Below, in pieces: positions 61,068 through 64,000 of a stretch of 64,000 nucleotides of DNA. The position numbers and the translations under genes were made by a program. This DNA is from Nitratireductor arenosus (GTDB lineage: Bacteria; Pseudomonadota; Alphaproteobacteria; Rhizobiales; Rhizobiaceae): assembly GCF_009742725.1 (NCBI RefSeq), contig NZ_WPHG01000001.1, forward strand, positions 656,001 through 720,000. Reading direction: 5' to 3'. Under the pieces are notes generated by a model. It made no database searches. It was not told the origin of the DNA and worked only from the letters and a program-made list of their open reading frames with translations. Within the stretch, counting starts at the first letter, position 1; every line of letters begins with the position of its first letter.

Positions 61068-62402
61068 ATGACGAAAAACCGCAGGGACAGGAATGGGGCG
61101 CGCGCGCCGGCCCTGCTCACCGCTCTTGCCCTGGCGGTTTTGTTTCCGGCCCCGCTATTCGCCCAGGATACGGCCACGCTCGAGGAAAAGCGAACCGATA
61201 CCGCCTCCGAATATCAAACGATCCTGCGCCAGATGTCGTTGTCCGAGGAACGCCTCGGATCGCTGACGGGCGAGGTCGCGGCAATGCGCAAGGACAGCGC
61301 CGCGATCACCACCGCGCTGATCCAGGCGGCGAAGACCGAAAAGAAGCTTTCCAATGACATCGTCGCCATCGAGGCACGACTGGAGGCGCTGAAACAGCAG
61401 GAAGGCGTGTTGAAAGCCTCGCTTCATGCCCGCCGCGGCGTTCTCGCGGAGGTTTTGGGGGCGCTCCAGCGCATGGGACTCAACCCGCCGCCGGCCATCC
61501 TGGTCAGGCCCGAAGATGCGCTGTCATCGGTACGCAGCGCGATCATACTTGGCGCGGTCGTGCCCGAACTCAGGGCCGAGACCGATATCCTCCTCGGTGA
61601 CCTCAAGGAACTGGCCGCGTTGCGTCGCGCGATCGCAGACGAACGCGAGCGTCTGTTTGCCACCGTGCAGGACCAGGCGGCGGAAAAAAAACGGCTGGCG
61701 CTCCTGCTGGAGGAAAAGAGCCGGCTCTTGCGGGAAGGCGAATCAACCCTGGAGGAAGAGCGCAAGAAGGCGGTCGCGCTGGCCGCCAAGGCGGGCAGTC
61801 TCAAAGAATTGATCGCCTCGATCGAGGCCGAGATCACCGGCGTCCAGAAAGCGGCACGCGCGGCCCGGCTGGCCGAGGAGGAGCGCAAGCGCCGCGAGGC
61901 GGAAGCCGCGGGTCGTCCGGTGCCCGAGGCCAACCGGCTGGTCACGGGCCTACCCTTTGAAAGCCTTGAAGGAACGGTCGCGCTGCCGGTATCGGGCACT
62001 TTCCTGCGACGGTTTGGAGAGGGCGACGGACTGGGCGGGCACATGGCTGGCGACACGCTTCAAACACAATCCGGCTCTATCGTCACAGCACCTGCCGATG
62101 GCAGTATTTTGTACGCGGGCCCGTTTCGTTCTTACGGCCAACTCTTGATCCTCGATGTCGGCGACGGTTATCATGTCGTGTTGGCGGGTTTGGCGACGAC
62201 GAACGTATCTTTGGGCCAGACGGTACTGTCGGGAGAACCGGTCGGCGCCATGGGCGAAGCGAGGATCGCCAGCGCGGTGACGCTGGGAAGTGCGAATAAT
62301 AGTCCGGAACTTTATGTGGAGTTCCGCAAGGATGGCAAACCCGTCGACCCGGGCCCATGGTGGGCGGACCGGGATTCTGGAAGGACGAAAGATGATTCGT
62401 AA
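61068..62402 (+). CDS. EnvC-like murein hydrolase activator (degenerate LytM/M23 domain)
   Basis: A 444-aa exported protein. After a signal peptide (cleavage near ALFAQDTATL) comes a long coiled coil with many Glu/Lys/Leu residues (residues ~40-270), then a LytM domain (residues ~300-430). The peptidase metal ligands are missing: the usual HxH near the end is ELYVEFRKDG, so it probably activates an amidase rather than cutting peptidoglycan, as EnvC does in cell separation. It overlaps ctpA by 11 bp. Confidence 0.88.
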   Translation: MTKNRRDRNGARAPALLTALALAVLFPAPLFAQDTATLEEKRTDTASEYQTILRQMSLSEERLGSLTGEVAAMRKDSAAITTALIQAAKTEKKLSNDIVAIEARLEALKQQEGVLKASLHARRGVLAEVLGALQRMGLNPPPAILVRPEDALSSVRSAIILGAVVPELRAETDILLGDLKELAALRRAIADERERLFATVQDQAAEKKRLALLLEEKSRLLREGESTLEEERKKAVALAAKAGSLKELIASIEAEITGVQKAARAARLAEEERKRREAEAAGRPVPEANRLVTGLPFESLEGTVALPVSGTFLRRFGEGDGLGGHMAGDTLQTQSGSIVTAPADGSILYAGPFRSYGQLLILDVGDGYHVVLAGLATTNVSLGQTVLSGEPVGAMGEARIASAVTLGSANNSPELYVEFRKDGKPVDPGPWWADRDSGRTKDDS

Positions 62403-63717
62403 GTTGTCGCTTCTTCTTGCCGGCGCCCTGATGGGCGCCTCCGCGATGAGCGTCGTTTACGGCCCCGCAGGCTCTTCCGCGATCGCCGCCAGTTCGGAAA
62501 CCTATCGCCATCTCGCGGTCTTTGGCGACATCTTCGAGCGCGTGCGCGCGCAATACGTGACCCCGCCCGAGGACAAGAATCTCGTTGAGAGCGCCATCAA
62601 TGGCATGCTCACTTCGCTCGATCCGCATTCATCCTATCTCAATCCGGATGCCGCCAAGGACATGCGGGTGCAGACCAAGGGCGAGTTCGGCGGCCTCGGC
62701 ATCGAGGTCACGATGGAAAACGAACTGGTCAAGGTGATCACGCCGATCGATGACACGCCAGCCGCCCGCGCCGGCGTTCTTGCCGGCGACCTGATCGCCG
62801 AGATCGACGGCGAGGACGTGCGTGGCTTGAACCTGTCGGACGCGGTCGAACGCATGCGCGGCGCCGTCAACACGCCGATCGAGTTGACGATCCTGCGCGA
62901 CGGCGCGGTCGAGCCGATCAAGATCACGATCGTGCGCGCCGTCATCAAGGTCAAGGCGGTCAAATATCGCGTCGAGGGCGATGTCGGTTATGTGAAGATC
63001 GCCTCCTTCACCGAAAAGACCTTTGACGACCTGCAAGCGGCCATCACCGACATTGAAAGCGAGGTTCCGGCCGACAAGTTGAAGGGCTTCGTGCTCGACC
63101 TGCGGCTCAATCCCGGTGGCCTGCTCGATCAGGCGGTGAGCGTTTCGGACGCGTTCCTCGATCGCGGCGAGATCGTCTCCACCCGCGGTCGCGATCCCAA
63201 GGACGTTATCCGCTTCGACGCGCGTGCCGGCGACCTGACTGGCGGCAAGCCGTTGATCGTGATGGTCAATGGCGGCTCGGCGAGTGCCTCGGAGATCGTC
63301 GCCGGCGCCCTTCAGGACCATCGCCGCGCAACCGTGCTCGGCACGCGTTCGTTCGGCAAGGGGTCGGTGCAGACCATCATTCCGCTGGCCGAGAACGGCG
63401 CCCTGCGCCTGACCACCGCGCTCTATTACACGCCGGCGGGAAAATCGATCCAGGGCAAGGGCATCACCCCCGACATCCGTGTCGAGCAACCGCTGCCGGA
63501 CGAATTGCTCGGGCGCGACGTCACGCGCGGCGAATCGGACCTGCGTGGCCACATCAAGGGTGACGAGGAAAGCGAGGAAGGGTCGGGCTCGGCCGCCTAT
63601 GTGCCGCCGGAAGCCAAGGACGATGTCCAGCTCGGCTTCGCGCTCGACCTTTTGCGCGGCAACAAGACCGATCCGGCGTTCCCGCCCAATCCGGACCAGG
63701 CGGTCCTCAATCAATAA
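62392..63717 (+). CDS. ctpA: Carboxy-terminal processing protease CtpA (S41 family)
   Basis: A 441-aa periplasmic serine protease. A signal peptide (MIRKLSLLLAGALMGASAMS) is followed by a PDZ domain (GEFGGLGIEVTMENELVKVI, residues ~95-180) and the S41 catalytic domain with GGSASASEIVAGALQDHRRA (nucleophile Ser near 306) and GTRSFGKGSVQTI (Lys near 331). It trims or degrades envelope proteins. Its ATG lies inside the end of the EnvC-like gene, so the two are coupled. Confidence 0.95.
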   Translation: MIRKLSLLLAGALMGASAMSVVYGPAGSSAIAASSETYRHLAVFGDIFERVRAQYVTPPEDKNLVESAINGMLTSLDPHSSYLNPDAAKDMRVQTKGEFGGLGIEVTMENELVKVITPIDDTPAARAGVLAGDLIAEIDGEDVRGLNLSDAVERMRGAVNTPIELTILRDGAVEPIKITIVRAVIKVKAVKYRVEGDVGYVKIASFTEKTFDDLQAAITDIESEVPADKLKGFVLDLRLNPGGLLDQAVSVSDAFLDRGEIVSTRGRDPKDVIRFDARAGDLTGGKPLIVMVNGGSASASEIVAGALQDHRRATVLGTRSFGKGSVQTIIPLAENGALRLTTALYYTPAGKSIQGKGITPDIRVEQPLPDELLGRDVTRGESDLRGHIKGDEESEEGSGSAAYVPPEAKDDVQLGFALDLLRGNKTDPAFPPNPDQAVLNQ

Positions 63718-63805
63718 GCGTCCGGCGCCGGCGGTTCGACCGTCCGGCGCCGCGCTGTCCCTACCCCGACCACTCCGGATCATTCCTGCCTGAAAGGCCT
63801 CGCGC

Positions 63806-64000
63806 TTGCCGCTCGACAAGCAGATCGAACGTCCCCTCGGTCAGCACGGCGCGCGCCCGGCTCGCCGGTTGTGGCCCGCGCCCGGCTCGGCTCGGATCGC
63901 CGGCGCTGCGGCCACCTGCATCGTCGCGGGTGCCGGGCTGTGGGTGGCCTTGCTGCCAGATCCATGGCGTCAGCCCCCGGCCGAGGTCGTGTCGATCGAA
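63806..64000 (+). CDS. Divergent polysaccharide deacetylase-family protein (partial, N-terminus)
   Basis: The first 65 codons are visible before the window ends. From a TTG the protein begins LPLDKQIERPLGQHGARPAR, followed by a single hydrophobic segment (IAGAAATCIVAGAGLWVALL) and a Pro-rich stretch. ERPLGQ plus a membrane anchor is the usual start of the divergent polysaccharide deacetylase gene found behind ctpA in Hyphomicrobiales. Start codon and assignment lean on gene order. Confidence 0.6.
   Translation, partial: MPLDKQIERPLGQHGARPARRLWPAPGSARIAGAAATCIVAGAGLWVALLPDPWRQPPAEVVSIE

Overview
The right-hand 13 kb (about 51.1-64.0 kb) is a conserved alphaproteobacterial core block: tRNA-Ser, rplU, rpmA, an acetyltransferase, obgE, proB, proA, nadD, rsfS, rlmH, an EnvC-like protein, ctpA and the start of a divergent polysaccharide deacetylase gene. 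This order, the long C-terminal extension of L21 and the GC-rich codon use point to a member of the Hyphomicrobiales (Rhizobiales), probably Phyllobacteriaceae-like; the genus cannot be fixed from the sequence alone. Everything left of the tRNA gene looks accessory.

Region 1 (1-10.3 kb) holds two uptake modules. One is a TRAP transporter (dctPQM) with RidA-like, cupin and [2Fe-2S] ferredoxin genes and a divergent LysR regulator. The other is a tripartite tricarboxylate transporter (tctABC) with a DadA-like oxidase and its own divergent LysR, paralogous to the first. A 1-kb graveyard of transposase pieces (IS481-, IS6- and IS3-like) follows.

Region 2 (11.3-21.1 kb) is a catabolic regulon for an unknown, probably nitrogenous, organic acid. 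It comprises a maleate-isomerase/Asp-Glu-racemase-type enzyme, a polar amino acid ABC transporter, a fumarylacetoacetase-fold hydrolase, RidA, DUF3830, a LacI regulator, a DHDPS-type aldolase, an amidohydrolase and an SDR. Matching AT-rich palindromes in front of both operons are candidate LacI operators.

Region 3 (21.2-40.4 kb) is a defence island in a bed of broken IS elements. Its centrepiece is a four-gene, tightly overlapping minus-strand operon: an 86-aa protein, a RecB-like nuclease/RNase H-like/SF1 helicase fusion, a stand-alone DUF4357 protein, and a 1512-aa sacsin-like GHKL ATPase with a DUF3883-like nuclease tail. A divergent WYL-domain regulator of the kind found with defence systems has lost its C-terminus to an IS insertion. 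I do not recognise this four-gene combination as a named system. Further right are an HNH nuclease, a winged-helix protein and a type III restriction-modification locus. Its mod gene is interrupted by one in-frame TGA, and an orphan Phd-type antitoxin gene lies just upstream. Two ~171-bp direct repeats carrying terminators sit near the two ends of this region.

Region 4 (40.4-44.3 kb) has an MDR oxidoreductase with a divergent TetR regulator and a clear candidate operator, then a LysR regulator divergent from an SDR that lacks the canonical catalytic Tyr/Lys. Region 5 (44.4-50.9 kb) is an integrative cassette: DUF5681 protein, ParB-methyltransferase fusion, XRE regulator, ImmA/IrrE protease, DUF3489, DUF2924 and a large serine recombinase, ending beside tRNA-Ser.

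All family assignments come from reading motifs by eye; no database search was possible.
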